Source: Bathymodiolus brooksi
Lineage: Eukaryota > Mollusca > Bivalvia > Mytilida > Modiolidae
Assembly (NCBI GenBank): GCA_963680875.1
Contig: OY804580.1
Location: 112,099,534-112,163,533 of the forward strand
DNA length: 64,000 bases
Direction of reading: 5' to 3'
This document shows, one piece after another, positions 1-17,237 of this stretch (the stretch's first letter is position 1; every line of letters begins with the position of its first letter). Below the pieces are notes generated by a model, which worked only from the letters and a program-made list of their open reading frames with translations, was not told where the DNA came from and did not search any database. A program made the translations under genes and the position numbers.

Positions 1-317
1 AAAAAGGTCGTTTATTAACTTGAAATCTTTAGATTGTCATGGTAACGAAAAGTAAACAAATTAATTGGTAAACATGGGATTTAGCTAAAACGTCAACAAC
101 ATAGCCATTTGTAAAGTTCATTTGAAAACAAATAACAAAATACTTAATAACGAATCAATCTTCTAAATCGTATATGGAATGCGCATGCCAAACATTCTTG
201 CAATTACCATCTCCACTAATCGGAATCTATATTTATTGTGGGAATTCATTTTGTCCCTTATTTAGTCATGTTATTGCTTTGTTAATTTTATTTTAAGTTG
301 GCGTTGTTTAGAAAAGT
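1..317. other. AT-rich sequence, no feature seen
   Basis: There is no open reading frame of note, no tandem repeat and no match to the repeat families recognised elsewhere in the window. It is the left shoulder of the first dispersed element. Confidence 0.6.
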
Positions 318-416
318 TTTTAAACAATTCACAAGGGTAATCAGAAGCCGTAATTCAAATAGGAAGACAATACAATGGACACAAAGCAAAAATGATAGAA
401 AGTCAAACAGTGGTAG
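318..416 (+). repeat. Family P element, left part (left flank of the 49-bp array)
   Basis: The stretch carries the family P landmarks in order: AAGGGTAATCAGAAGCCGTA, then GAAGACAATACAATGGACAC, then AGTCAAACAGTG, leading into the first array monomers, which still read ACCACAAATAAAACTAAAG. The same order occurs in P copies at 22861, 27681, 35430 and 41978. The 49-bp array begins where the P consensus has its AAAACTAAAGATCGAGTAAC segment, so this is the upstream part of an element interrupted by expansion of its own interior. Confidence 0.75.
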
Positions 417-3400
417 ACACAATACCACAAATAAAACTAAAGATTGAGTAACACAAACTCCTATAACACAATACTACACATAAAACTAAAGACTGAGTAA
501 CACAAACTCCTATAACACAATACCACAAATAAAACTAAAGATTGAGGAACACAAACTCCTATAACACAATACTACACATAAAACTAAAGATTGAGTAACA
601 CAAACTCCTATAACATAATACTACACATAAAACTAAAGATTGAGTAACACAAACTCCTATAACACAATACTACACATAAAACTAAAGATTGAGTAACACA
701 AACTCCTATAACACAATACTACACATAAAACTAAAGATTGAGTAACACAAACTCTTATAGCATAATAATACACATAAAACTAAAGATTGAGTAACACAAA
801 CTCCTATAACATAATACTACACATAAAACTAAAGATTGAGTAACACAAACTCCTATAACACAATACTACACATAAAACTAAAGATTGAGTAACACAAACT
901 CCTATAACACAATACTACACATAAAACTAAAGATTGAGTAACACAAACTCCTATAACACAATACTACACATAAAACTAAAGATTGAGTAACACAAACTCC
1001 TATAACACAATACTACACATAAAACTAAAGATTGAGTAACACAAACTCTTATAACATAATACTACACATAAAACTAAAGATTGAGTAACACAAACTCCTA
1101 TAACACAATACTACACATAAAACTAAAGATTGAGTAACACAAACTCCTATAACACAATACTACATATAAAACTAAAGATTGAGTAACACAAACTCCTATA
1201 GCACAATACTACACATAAAACTAAAGATTGAGTAACATAAACTCCTATAACACAATACTACACATAAAACTAAAGATTGAGTAACACAAACTCCTATAAC
1301 ACAATACTACATATAAAACTGAAGATTGAGTAACACAAACTCTTCTAACATAATACTACACATAAAACTAAAGATTGAGTAACACAAACTCCTATAACAC
1401 AATACTACATATAAAACTAAAGATTGAGTAACACAAACTCCTATAACACAATACTACACATAAAACTAAAGATTGAGTAACACAAACTCCTATAACACAA
1501 TACTACACATAAAACTAAAGATTGAGTAACACAAATTCCTATAACATAATACTACACATAAAACTAAAGATTGAGTAACACAAACTCCTATAGCACAATA
1601 CTACACATAAAACTAAAGATTGAGTAACACAAACTCCTATAACACAATAATACACATAAAACTAAAGATTGAGTAACACAAACTCCTATAACACAATACT
1701 ACACATAAAACTAAAGATTGAGTAACACAAACTCTTATAACATAATACTACACATAAAACTAAAGATTGAGTAACACAAACTCCTATAACACAATACTAC
1801 ACATAAAACTAAAGATTGAGTAACACAAACTCTTATAACATAATACTACACATAAAACTAAAGATTGAGTAACACAAACTCCTATAACACAATACTACAC
1901 ATAAAACTAAAGATTGAGTAACACAAACTCCTATAACACAATACTACACATAAAACTAAAGATTGAGTAACACAAACTCCTATAACACAATACTACACAT
2001 AAAACTAAAGATTGAGTAACACAAACTCCTATAACACAATACTACACATAAAACTAAAGATTGAGTAACACAAACTCTTATAACATAATACTACACATAA
2101 AACTAAAGATTGAGTAACACAAACTCCAATAACACAATACTACACATAAAACTAAAGATTGAGTAACACAAACTCCTATAACACAATACTACACATAAAA
2201 CTAAAGATTGAGTAACACAAACTCCTATAACACAATACTACACATAAAACTAAAGATTGAGTAACACAAACTCCTATAACACAATACTACACATAAAACT
2301 AAAGATTGAGTAACACAAACTCCTATAACACAATACTACACATAAAACTAAAGATTGAGTAACACAAACTCCTATAGCACAATACTACACATAAAACTAA
2401 AGATTGAGTAACACAAACTCCTATAACACAATACTACACATAAAACTAAAGATTGAGTAACACAAACTCCTATAACACAATACTACACATAAAACTAAAG
2501 ATTGAGTAACACAAACTCTTATAACACAATACTACACATAAAACTAAAGATTGAGTAACATAAACTCCTATAACACAATACTACACATAAAACTAAAGAT
2601 TGAGTAACACAAACTCCTATAGCACAATACTACACATAAAACTAAAGATTGAGTAACACAAACTCCTATAACACAATACTACACATAAAACTAAAGATTG
2701 AGTAACACAAACTCCTATAACACAATACTACACATAAAACTAAAGATTGAGTAACACAAACTCCTATAGCACAATACTACACATAAAACTAAAGATTGAG
2801 TAACACAAACTCCTATTACACAATAATACACATAAAACTAAAGATTGAGTAACACAAACTCCTATAACACAATACTACACATAAAACTAAAGATTGAGTA
2901 ACACAAACTCCTATAACACAATACTACACATAAAACTAAAGATTGAGTAACACAAACTTCTATTACACAATAATACACATAAAACTAAAGATTGAGTAAC
3001 ACAAACTCCTATAACACAAAACTACACATAAAACTAAAGATTGAGTAACACAAACTCCTATAACACAATACTACACATAAAACTAAAGATTGAGTAACAC
3101 AAACTCCTATAACACAATACTACACATAAAACTAAAGATTGAGTAACACAAACTCCTATAACACAATACTACACATAAAACTAAAGATTGAGTAACACAA
3201 ACTCCTATAACATAATACTACACATAAAACTAAAGATTGAGTAACACAAACTCCTATAACACAATACTACACATAAAACTAAAGATTGAGTAACATAAAC
3301 TCCTATAACATAATACTACATATAAAACTAAAGATTGAGTAACACAAACTCCTATAACACAATACTACACATAAAACTAAAGATTGAGTAACACAAACTC

Positions 3401-6400
3401 CTATAACACAATACTACACATAAAACTAAAGATTGAGTAACACAAACTCCTATAACACAATACTACACATAAAACTAAAGATTGAGTAACATAAACTCCT
3501 ATAACATAATACTACATATAAAACTAAAGATTGAGTAACACAAACTCCTATAACACAATACTACACATAAAACTAAAGATTGAGTAACACAAACTCCTAT
3601 AGCATAATACTACACATAAAACTAAAGATTGAGTAACACAAACTCCTATAACACAATACTACACATAAAACTAAAGATTGAGTAACACAAACTCCTATAA
3701 CACAATACTACACATAAAACTAAAGATTGAGTAACACAAACTCCTATAACACAATACTACACATAAAACTAAAGATTGAGTAACACAAACTCCTATAGCA
3801 CAATATTACACATAAAACTAAAGATTGAGTAACACAAACTCCTATAACACAATACTACACATAAAACTAAAGATTGAGTAACACAAACTCCTATAACACA
3901 ATACTACACATAAAACTAAAGATTGAGTAACACAAACTCCTATAACACAGTACTACACATAAAACTAAAGATTGAGTAACACAAACTCCTATAACACAAT
4001 ACTACACATAAAACTAAAGATTGAGTAACACAAACTCCTATTACACAATACTACACATAAAACTAAAGATTGAGTAACACAAACTCCTATAACACAATAC
4101 TACATATAAAACTAAAGATTGAGTAACACAAACTCCTATAACACAATACTACATATAAAACTAAAGATTGAGTAACACAAACTCCTATAACACAATACTA
4201 CACATAAAACTAAAGATTGAGTAACACAAACTCCTATAACACAATACTACACATAAAACTAAAGATTGAGTAACACAAACTCCTATAACACAATACTACA
4301 CATAAAACTAAAGATTGAGTAACATAAACTCCTATAACATAATACTACATATAAAACTAAAGATTGAGTAACACAAACTCCTATAACACAATACTACACA
4401 TAAAACTAAAGATTGAGTAACACAAACTCCTATAGCATAATACTACACATAAAACTAAAGATTGAGTAACACAAACTCCTATAACACAATACTACACATA
4501 AAACTAAAGATTGAGTAACACAAACTCCTATAACACAATACTACACATAAAACTAAAGATTGAGTAACACAAACTCCTATAACATAATACTACACATAAA
4601 ACTAAAGATTGAGTAACACAAACTCCTATAACACAATACTACACATAAAACTAAAGATTGAGTAACACAAACTCCTATAACACAATACTACACATAAAAC
4701 TAAAGATTGAGTAACACAAACTCCTATAACACAATACTACACATAAAACTAAAGATTGAGTAACATAAACTCCTATAACATAATACTACATATAAAACTA
4801 AAGATTGAGTAACACAAACTCCTATAGCATAATACTACACATAAAACTAAAGATTGAGTAACACAAACTCCTATAACACAATACTACACATAAAACTAAA
4901 GATTGAGTAACACAAACTCCTATTACACAATAATACACATAAAACTAAAGATTGAGTAACACAAACTCCTATAACACAATACTACACATAAAACTAAAGA
5001 TTGAGTAACACAAACTCCTATAACACAATACTACACATAAAACTAAAAATTGAGTAACACAAACTCCTATAACACAATACTACACATAAAACTAAAGATT
5101 GAGTAACACAAACTCCTATAACACAGTACTACACATAAAACTAAAGATTGAGTAACACAAACTCCTATAACACAATACTACACATAAAACTAAAGATTGA
5201 GTAACACAAACTCCTATTACACAATAATACACATAAAACTAAAGATTGAGTAACACAAACTCCTATAACACAATACTACACATAAAACTAAAGATTGAGT
5301 AACACAAACTCCTATAACACAATACTACACATAAAACTAAAGATTGAGTAACACAAACTCCTATAACACAATACTACATATAAAACTAAAGATTGAGTAA
5401 CACAAACTCCTATAACACAATACTACACATAAAGCTAAAGATTGAGTAACACAAACTCCTATAGCACAATACTACACATAAAACTAAAGATTGAGTAACA
5501 CAAACTCCTATTACACAATAATACACATAAAACTAAAGATTGAGTAACACAAACTCCTATAACACAATACTACACATAAAACTAAAGATTGAGTAACACA
5601 AACTCCTATAACACAATACTACACATAAAACTAAAGATTGAGTAACACAAACTCCTATAACACAATACTACACATAAAACTAAAGATTGAGTAACACAAA
5701 CTCCTATAACACAATACTACACATAAAACTAAAGATTGAGTAACACAAACTCCTATAACATAATACTACACATAAAACTAAAGATTGAGTAACACAAACT
5801 CTTATAACATAATACTACACATAAAACTAAAGATTGAGTAACACAAACTCCTATAACACAATACTACACATAAAACTAAAGATTGAGTAACACAAACTCC
5901 TATAACACAATACTACACATAAAACTAAAGATTGAGTAACATAAACTCCTATAACATAATACTACATATAAAACTCCTATAACACAATACTACACATAAA
6001 ACTAAAGATTGAGTAACACAAACTCCTATAACACAATACTACACATAAAACTAAAGATTGAGTAACACAAACTCCTATAACACAATACTACACATAAAAC
6101 TAAAGATTGAGTAACACAAACTCCTATAACACAATACTACATATAGAACTAAAGATTGAGTAACACAAACTCCTATAACACAATACAACACATAAAACTA
6201 AAGATTGAGTAACACAAACTCCTATAACACAATACTACATATAAAACTAAAGATTGAATAACACAAACTCCTATAACACAATACAACACATAAAACTAAA
6301 GATTGAGTAACACAAACTCCTATAACACAATACTACACATAAAACTAAAGATTGAGTAACACAAACTCCTATAACACAATACTACATATAAAACTAAAGA

Positions 6401-9400
6401 TTGAGTAACACAAACTCCTATAGCACAATACTACACATAAAACTAAAGATTGAGTAACACAAACTCCTATAACACAATACTACATATAAAACTAAAGATT
6501 GAGTAACACAAACTCCTATAACACAATACTACACATAAAACTAAAGATTGAGTAACACAAACTCCTATAACACAATACTACATATAAAACTAAAGATTGA
6601 GTAACACAAACTCCTATAACACAATACTACATATAAAACTAAAGATTGAGTAACACAAACTCCTATAACACAATACTACACATAAAACTAAAGATTGAGT
6701 AACACAAACTCCTATAACACAATACTACACATAAAACTAAAGATTGAGTAACACAAACTCCTATAACACAATACTACACATAAAACTAAAGATTGAGTAA
6801 CACAAACTCCTATAACACAATACTACACATAAAACTAAAGATTGAGTAACACAAACTCCTATAGCACAGTACTACACATAAAACTAAAGATTGAGTAACA
6901 CAAACTCCTATAACACAATACTACACATAAAACTAAAGATTGAGTAACACAAACTCCTATAACACAATACTACACATAAAACTAAAGATTGAGTAACATA
7001 AACTCCTATAGCACAATACTACACATAAAACTAAAGATTGAGTAACACAAACTCCTATAACACAATACTACACATAAAACTAAAGATTGAGTAACACAAA
7101 CTCCTATAACACAATACTACACATAAAACTAAAGATTGAGTAACACAAACTCCTATAACACAATACTACACATAAAACTAAAGATTGAGTAACACAAACT
7201 CCTATAACACAATACTACACATAAAACTAAAGATTGAGTACCACAAACTCCTATAACATAATACTACACATAAAACTAAAGATTGAGTAACACAAACTCC
7301 TATAACACAATACTACACATAAAACTAAAGATTGAGTAACACAAACTCCTATAACATAATACTACACATAAAACTAAAGATTGAGTAACACAAACTCCTA
7401 TAACATAATACTACACATAAAACTAAAGATTGAGTAACACAAACTCCTATAACACAATACTACACATAAAACTAAAGATTGAGTAACACAAACTCCTATA
7501 ACACAATACTACACATAAAACTAAAGATTGAGTAACACAAACTCCTATAACATAATACTACACATAAAACTAAAGATTGAGTAACACAAACTCCTATAAC
7601 ATAATACTACACATAAAACTAAAGATTGAGTAACACAAACTCCTATAACACAATACTACACATAAAACTAAAGATTGAGTAACACAAACTCCTATAACAT
7701 AATACTACACATAAAACTAAAGATTGAGTAACACAAACTCCTATAACATAATACTACACATAAAACTAAAGATTGAGTAACACAAACTCCTATAACATAA
7801 TACTACACATAAAACTAAAGATTGAGTAACACAAATTCCTATAACACAATACTACACATAAAACTAAAGATTGAGTAACACAAACTCCTATAACATAATA
7901 CTACACATAAAACTAAAGATTGAGTAACACAAACTCCTATAGCACAATACTACACATAAAACTAAAGATTGAGTAACATAAACTCCTATAACACAATACT
8001 ACACATAAAACTAAAGATTGAGTAACACAAACTCCTATAACACAATACTACACATAAAACTAAAGATTGAGTAACACAAACTCCTATAACACAATACTAC
8101 ACATAAAACTAAAGATTGAGTAACATAAACTCCTATAGCACAATACTACACATAAAACTAAAGATTGAGTAACACAAACTCCTATAACACAATACTACAC
8201 ATAAAACTAAAGATTGACTAACACAAACTCCTATAACACAATACTACACATAAAACTAAAGATTGAGTAACACAAACTCCTATAACACAATACTACACAT
8301 AAAACTAAAGATTGAGTAACACAAACTCCTATAACACAATACTACACATAAAACTAAAGATTGAGTAACACAAACTCCTATAACATAATACTACACATAA
8401 AACTAAAGATTGAGTAACACAAACTCCTATAACATAATACTACACATAAAACTAAAGATTGAGTAACACAAACTCCTATAACACAATACTACACATAAAA
8501 CTAAAGATTGAGTAACACAAACTCCTATAACACAATACTACACATAAAACTAAAGATTGAGTAACACAAACTCCTATAACACAATACTACACATAAAACT
8601 AAAGATTGAGTAACACAAACTCCTATAACATAATACTACATATAAAACTAAAGATTGAGTAACACAAACTCCTATAGCACAATACTACACATAAAACTAA
8701 AGATTGAGTAACACAAACTCCTATAACACAATACCACAAATAAAACTAAAGATTGAGTAACACAAACTCCTATAACACAATACTACACATAAAACTAAAG
8801 ATTGAGTAACACAAACTCCTATAACACAATACTACACATAAAACTAAAGATTGAGTAACACAAACTCCTATAACACAATACTACACATAAAACTAAAGAT
8901 TGAGTAACACAAACTCCTATAACACAATACTACACATAAAACTAAAGATTGAGTAACACAAACTCCTATAACACAATACTACACATAAAACTAAAGATTG
9001 AGTAACACAAACTCCTATAACACAATACTACACATAAAACTAAAGATTGAGTAACATAAACTCCTATAGCACAATACTACACATAAAACTAAAGATTGAG
9101 TAACACAAACTCCTATAACACAATACTACACATAAAACTAGAGATTGAGTAACACAAACTCCTATAACACAATACTACATATAAAACTAAAGATTGAGTA
9201 ACACAAACTCCTATAACACAATACTACACATAAAACTAAAGATTGAGTAACACAAACTCCTATAACACAATACTACATATAAAACTAAAGATTGAGTAAC
9301 ACAAACTCCTATAACACAATACTACACATAAAACTAAAGATTGAGTAACACAAACTCCTATAACACAATACAACACATAAAACTAAAGATTGAGTAACAC

Positions 9401-12400
9401 AAACTCCTATAACACAATACTACACATAAAACTAAAGATTGAGTAACACAAACTCCTATAACACAATACTACATATAAAACTAAAGATTGAGTAACACAA
9501 ACTCCTATAGCACAATACTACACATAAAACTAAAGATTGAGTAACACAAACTCCTATAGCACAATACTACATATAAAACTAAAGATTGAGTAACACAAAC
9601 TCCTATAACACAATACTACACATAAAACTAAAGATTGAGTAACACAAACTCCTATAACACAATACTACATATAAAACTAAAGATTGAGTAACACAAACTC
9701 CTATAACACAATACTACATATAAAACTAAAGATTGAGTAACACAAACTCCTATAACACAATACTACACATACAACTAAAGATTGAGTAACACAAACTCCT
9801 ATAGCACAATACTACACATAAAACTAAAGATTGAGTAACACAAACTCCTATAACACAATACTACACATAAAACTAAAGATTGAGTAACACAAACTCCTAT
9901 AACACAATACTACACATAAAACTAAAGATTGAGTAACACAAACTCCTATAGCACAGTACTACACATAAAACTAAAGATTGAGTAACACAAACTCCTATAA
10001 CACAATACTACACATAAAACTAAAGATTGAGTAACACAAACTCCTATAACACAATACTACACATAAAACTAAAGATTGAGTAACATAAACTCCTATAGCA
10101 CAATACTACACATAAAACTAAAGATTGAGTAACACAAACTCCTATAACACAATACTACACATAAAACTAAAGATTGAGTAACACAAACTCCTATAACACA
10201 ATACTACACATAAAACTAAAGATTGAGTAACACAAACTCCTATAACACAATACTACACATAAAACTAAAGATTGAGTAACACAAACTCCTATAACACAAT
10301 ACTACACATAAAACTAAAGATTGAGTAACACAAACTCCTATAACATAATACTACACATAAAACTAAAGATTGAGTAACACAAACTCCTATAACACAATAC
10401 TACACATAAAACTAAAGATTGAGTAACACAAACTCCTATAACATAATACTACACATAAAACTAAAGATTGAGTAACACAAACTCCTATAACATAATACTA
10501 CACATAAAACTAAAGATTGAGTAACACAAACTCCTATAACACAATACTACACATAAAACTAAAGATTGAGTAGCACAAACTCCTATAACACAATACTACA
10601 CATAAAACTAAAGATTGAGTAACACAAACTCCTATAACATAATACTACACATAAAACTAAAGATTGAGTATCACAAACTCCTATAGCATAATACTACACA
10701 TAAAACTAAAGATTGAGTAACACAAACTCCTATAACACAATACTACACATAAAACTAAAGATTGAGTAACACAAACTCCTATAACATAATACTACACATA
10801 AAACTAAAGATTGAGTAACACAAACTCCTATAACACAATACTACACATAAAACTAAAGATTGAGTAACACAAACTCCTATAACACAATACTACACATAAA
10901 ACTAAAGATTGAGTAACACAAACTCCTATAACACAATACTACACATAAAACTAAAGATTGAGTAACACAAACTCCTATAACATAATACTACACATAAAAC
11001 TAAAGATTGAGTAACACAAACTCCTATAACATAATACTACACATAAAACTAAAGATTGAGTAACACAAACTCCTATAACACAATACTACACATAAAACTA
11101 AAGATTGAGTAACACAAACTCCTATAACACAATACTACACATAAAACTAAAGATTGAGTAACACAAACTCCTATAACACAATACTACACATAAAACTAAA
11201 GATTGAGTAACACAAACTCCTATAGCATAATACTACATATAAAACTAAAGATTGAGTAACACAAACTCCTATAACACAATACTACACATAAAACTAAAGA
11301 TTGAGTAACACAAACTCCTATAACACAATACCACAAATAAAACTAAAGATTGAGTAACACAAACTCCTATAACACAATACTACACATAAAACTAAAGATT
11401 GAGTAACACAAACTCCTATAACACAATACTACACATAAAACTAAAGATTGAGTAACACAAACTCCTATAACACAATACTACACATAAAACTAAAGATTGA
11501 GTAACACAAACTCCTATAACACAATACTACACATAAAACTAAAGATTGAGTAACACAAACTCCTATAACACAATACTACACATAAAACTAAAGATTGAGT
11601 AACACAAACTCCTATAACACAATACTACACATAAAACTAAAGATTGAGTAACATAAACTCCTATAGCACAATACTACACATAAAACTAAAGATTGAGTAA
11701 CACAAACTCCTATAACACAATACTACACATAAAACTAGAGATTGAGTAACACAAACTCCTATAACACAATACTACATATAAAACTAAAGATTGAGTAACA
11801 CAAACTCCTATAACACAATACTACACATAAAACTAAAGATTGAGTAACACAAACTCCTATAACACAATACTACATATAAAACTAAAGATTGAGTAACACA
11901 AACTCCTATAACACAATACTACACATAAAACTAAAGATTGAGTAACACAAACTCCTATAACACAATACTACACATAAAACTAAAGATTGAGTAACAAAAA
12001 CTCCTATAACACAATACTACATATAAAACTAAAGATTGAGTAACACAAACTCCTATAACACAATACTACACATAAAACTAAAGATTGAGTAACACAAACT
12101 CCTATAACATAATACTACACATAAAACTAAAGATTGAGTAACACAAACTCCTATAACACAATACTACACATAAAACTAAAGATTGAGTAACACAAACTCT
12201 TATAACACAATACTACACATAAAACTAAAGATTGAGTAACACAAACTCCTATAACATAATACTACACATAACATTAAAGATTGAGTAACACAAACTCTTA
12301 TAACATAATACTACACATAAAACTAAAGATTGAGTAACACAAACTCCTATAACACAATACTACATATAAAACTAAAGATTGAGTAACACAAACTCCTATA

Positions 12401-15400
12401 GCACAATATTACACATAAAACTAAAGATTGAGTAACACAAACTCCTATAGCATAATACTACACATAAAACTAAAGATTGAGTAACACAAACTCCTATAAC
12501 ACAATACTACACATAAAACTAAAGATTGAGTAACACAAACTCCTATAACACAATACTACACATAAAACTAAAGATTGAGTAACACAAACTCCTATAACAC
12601 AATACTACACATAAAACTAAAGATTGAGTAACACAAACTCCTATAGCACAATACTACACATAAAACTAAAGATTGAGTAACACAAACTCCTATAGCACAA
12701 TACTACACATAAAACTAAAGATTGAGTAACACAAACTCTTATAACATAATACTATGCATAAAACTAAAGATTGAGTAACACAAACTCCTATAACACAATA
12801 CTACACATAAAACTAAAGATTGAGTAACACAAACTCCTATAACACAATACTACACATAAAACTAAAGATTGAGTAACACAAACTCCTATAACACAATACT
12901 ACACATAAAACTAAAGATTGAGTAACACAATCTCCTATAACATAATACTACACATAAAACTATAGATTGAGTAACATAAACTCCTATAACATAATACTAC
13001 ATATAAAACTAAAGATTGAGTAACACAAACTCCTATAACACAATACTACACATAAAACTAAAGATTGAGTAACACAAACTCCTATAACACAATACTACAC
13101 ATAAAACTAAAGATTGAGTAACAAAAACTCCTATAACACAATACTACATATAAAACTAAAGATTGAGTAACACAAACTCCTATAACACAATACTACACAT
13201 AAAACTAAAGATTGAGTAACACAAACTCCTATAACACAATACTACACATAAAACTAAAGATTGAGTAACAAAAACTCCTATAGCACAATACTACACATAA
13301 AACTAAAGATTGAGTAACACAAACTCCTATAACATAATACTACACATAAAACTAAAGATTGAGTAACACAAACTCCTATAACACAATACTACACATAAAA
13401 CTAAAGATTGAGTAACACAAACTCCTATAACACAATACTACATATAAAACTAAAGATTGAGTAACACAAACTCCTATAACACAATACTACACATAAAACT
13501 AAAGATTGAGTAACACAAACTCCTATAACACAATACTACACATAAAACTAAAGATTGAGTAACACAAACTCCTATAGCACAATACTACACATAAAACTAA
13601 AGATTGAGTAACACAAACTCCTATAACACAATACTACACATAAAACTAAAGATTGAGTAACACAAACTCCTATAACACAATACTACACATAAAACTAAAG
13701 ATTGAGTAACACAAACTCCTATAACACAATACTACACATAAAACTAAAGATTGAGTAACACAAACTCCTATAACACAATACCACACATAAAACTAAAGAT
13801 TGAGTAACACAAACTCCTATAACATAATACTACACATAAAACTAAAGATTGAGTAACACAAACTCCTATAACACAATACTACACATAAAACTAAAGATTG
13901 AGTAACACAAACTCCTATAACACAATACTACACATAAAACTAAAGATTGAGTAACACAAACTCCTATAACATAATACTACACATAAAACTAAAGATTGAG
14001 TAACACAAACTCCTATAACATAATACTACACATAAAACTAAAGATTGAGTAACACAAACTCCTATAACACAATACTACACATAAAACTAAAGATTGAGTA
14101 ACACAAACTCCTATAACACAATACTACACATAAAACTAAAGATTGAGTAACACAAACTCCTATAACACAATACTACACATAAAACTAAAGATTGAGTAAC
14201 ATAAACTCCTATAACATAATACTACATATAAAACTAAAGATTGAGTAACACAAACTCCTATAACACAATACTACACATAAAACTAAAGATTGAGTAACAC
14301 AAACTCCTATAGCACAATACTACACATAAAACTAAAGATTGAGTAACACAAACTCCTATAACACAATACTACACATAAAACTAAAGATTGAGTAACACAA
14401 ACTCCTATAACACAATACTACACATAAAACTAAAGATTGAGTAACACAAACTCCTATAACACAATACTACACATAAAACTAAAGATTGAGTAACACAAAC
14501 TCCTATAACACAATACCACACATAAAACTAAAGATTGAGTAACACAAACTCCTATAACATAATACTACACATAAAACTAAAGATTGAGTAACACAAACTC
14601 CTATAACACAATACTACACATAAAACTAAAGATTGAGTAACACAAACTCCTATAACACAATACTACACATAAAACTAAAGATTGAGTAACACTAACTCCT
14701 ATAACACAATACTACACATAAAACTAAAGATTGAGTAACACAAACTCCTATAACATAATACTATGCATAAAACTAAAGATTGAGTAACACAAACTCCTAT
14801 AACACAATACTACACATAAAACTAAAGATTGAGTAACACAAACTCCTATAACACAATACTACACATAAAACTAAAGATTGAGTAACACAAACTCCTATAA
14901 CATAATACTACACATAAAACTAAAGATTGAGTAACACAAACTCCTATAACATAATACTACATATAAAACTAAAGATTGAGTAACACAAACTCCTATAGCA
15001 CAATACTACACATAAAACTAAAGATTGAGTAACACAAACTCCTATAGCACAATACTACACATAAAACTAAAGATTGAGTAACACAAACTCCTATAACACA
15101 ATAATACACATAAAACTAAAGATTGAGTAACACAAACTCCTATAACACAATACTACACATAAAACTAAAGATTGAGTAACATAAACTCCTATAGCACAAT
15201 ACTACACATAAAACTAAAGATTGAGTAACACAAACTCCTATAACACAATACTACACATAAAACTAAAGATTGAGTAACACAAACTCCTATAACACAATAC
15301 TACACATAAAACTAAAGATTGAGTAACACAAACTCCTATAACACAATACTACACATAAAACTAAAGATTGAGTAACACAAACTCCTATAACACAATACTA

Positions 15401-17107
15401 CACATAAAACTAAAGATTGAGTAACACAAACTCCTATAGCACAATACTACACATAAAACTAAAGATTGAGTAACACAAACTCCTATAACATAATACTACA
15501 CATAAAACTAAAGATTGAGTAACACAAACTCCTATAACACAATACAACATATAAAACTAAAGATTGAGTAACACAAACTCCTATAACACAATACTACACA
15601 TAACACTAAAGATTGAGTAACACAAACTCCTATAGCACAATACTACACATAACACTAAAGATTGAGTAACACAAACTCCTATAACACAATACAACACATA
15701 AAACTAAAGATTGAGTAACACAAACTCCTATAACACAATACTACACATAAAACTAAAGATTGAGTAACACAATCTCCTATAACATAATACTACACATAAA
15801 ACTAAAGATTGAGTAACACAAACTCCTATAACACAATACTACACATAAAACTAAAGATTGAGTAACACAAACTCCTATAACACAATACTACACATAAAAC
15901 TAAAGATTGAGTAACACAAACTCCTATAACACAATACTACACATAAAACTAAAGATTGAGTAACACAAACTCCTATAACACAATACTACACATAAAACTA
16001 AAGATTGAGTAACACAAACTCCTATAACATAATACTACACATAAAACTAAAGATTGAGTAACACAAACTCCTATAGCACAATACTACACATAAAACTAAA
16101 GATTGAGTAACATAAACTCCTATAACACAATACTACACATAAAACTAAAGATTGAGTAACACAAACACCTATAACACAATACTACACATAAAACTAAAGA
16201 TTGAGTAACACAAACTCCTATAACACAATACTACACATAAAACTAAAGATTGAGTAACACAAACTCCTATAACACAATACTACACATAAAACTAAAGATT
16301 GAGTAACACAAACTCCTATTACACAATAATACACATAAAACTAAAGATTGAGTAACACAAACTCCTATAACACAATACTACACATAAAACTAAAGATTGA
16401 GTAACACAAACACCCATAGCACAATACTACACATAACACTAAAGATGGAGTAACACAAACTCCTATAACACAATACTACACATAAAACTAAAGATTGAGT
16501 AACACAAACTCCTATAACACAATACTACACATAAAACTAAAGATTGAGTAACACAAACTCCTATAGCACAATACCACACATAAAACTAAAGATTGAGTAA
16601 CACAAACACCCATAGCACAATACTACACATAAAACTAAAGATTGAGTAACACAAACTCCTATAACACAATACTACACATAAAACTAAAGATTGAGTAACA
16701 CAAACTCCTATAACACAATACTACACATAAAACTAAAGATTGAGTAACACAAACTCCTATTACAAAATACTACACATAAAACTAAAGATTGAGTAACATA
16801 AACTCCTATAACATAATACTACACATAAAACTAAAGATTGAGTAACACAAACTCCTATAACACAATACTACACATAAAACTAAAGATTGAGTAACACAAA
16901 CTCCTATAACATAATACTACACATAAAACTAAAGATTGAGTAACACAAACTCCTATAACACAATACCACACATAAAACTAAAGATTGAGTAACACAAACT
17001 CCTATAACACAATACCACACATAACACTAAAGATTGAGTAACACAAACTCCTATAACATAATACTACACATAAAACTAAAGATTGAGTAACACAAACTCC
17101 TATAACA
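417..17107 (+). repeat. 49-bp satellite array, about 340 copies
   Basis: The monomer contains AAAACTAAAGATTGAGTAAC followed by ACAAACTCCTATAACACAAT and ACTACACAT. The period is exactly 49 bp (for example 841 to 890). Variation is mostly a few recurring alternatives: CACAATAC or CATAATAC, ACACATAAAAC or ACATATAAAAC, CTATAAC or CTATAGC. One shortened junction monomer lies near 5955-5985. Rare variants recur 2597 bp apart (53 monomers: ATACCACAAA at 8731 and 11328, TAGAGATTG near 9141 and 11738) and 3087 bp apart (63 monomers: GCACAGTAC near 6864 and 9951), which shows block duplication. The monomer matches the interior of family P, whose remaining parts flank the array on both sides. Stop codons are frequent, and I see no coding potential. 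Confidence 0.97.
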
Positions 17108-17237
17108 ACCGGGGCGATTACGAAAAACAGAACGTATAGGTGGTCATTTGTGACACAGATATTCCTTAACAGTTACCAAAGTCTGGATGGTGACCGAAAG
17201 ACCTTCGAGGTGATGACTTCCAAATAATCACCTTGAT
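17108..17237 (+). repeat. Family P element, right part (right flank of the 49-bp array)
   Basis: It starts with ACCGGGG directly after the last monomer, as in complete P copies, then runs through TGGTCATTTGTGACACAGAT and ATTCC. On the minus strand the latter encodes the short peptide GISVSQMTT, the same stretch found in the reverse-transcriptase relic of the P copy at 27950-28294. The part of P between ACCGGGG and the GGTCATTTGTG segment is shorter than in the copies at 26697 and 27681, so this copy has an internal deletion. A SINE-A copy inserted at its right end. Confidence 0.7.

Noticed and set aside
417..17107. CRISPR-like regularity
   Set aside because: There are no unique spacers. The whole 49-bp unit is repeated, the genome is eukaryotic, and no cas genes are present.
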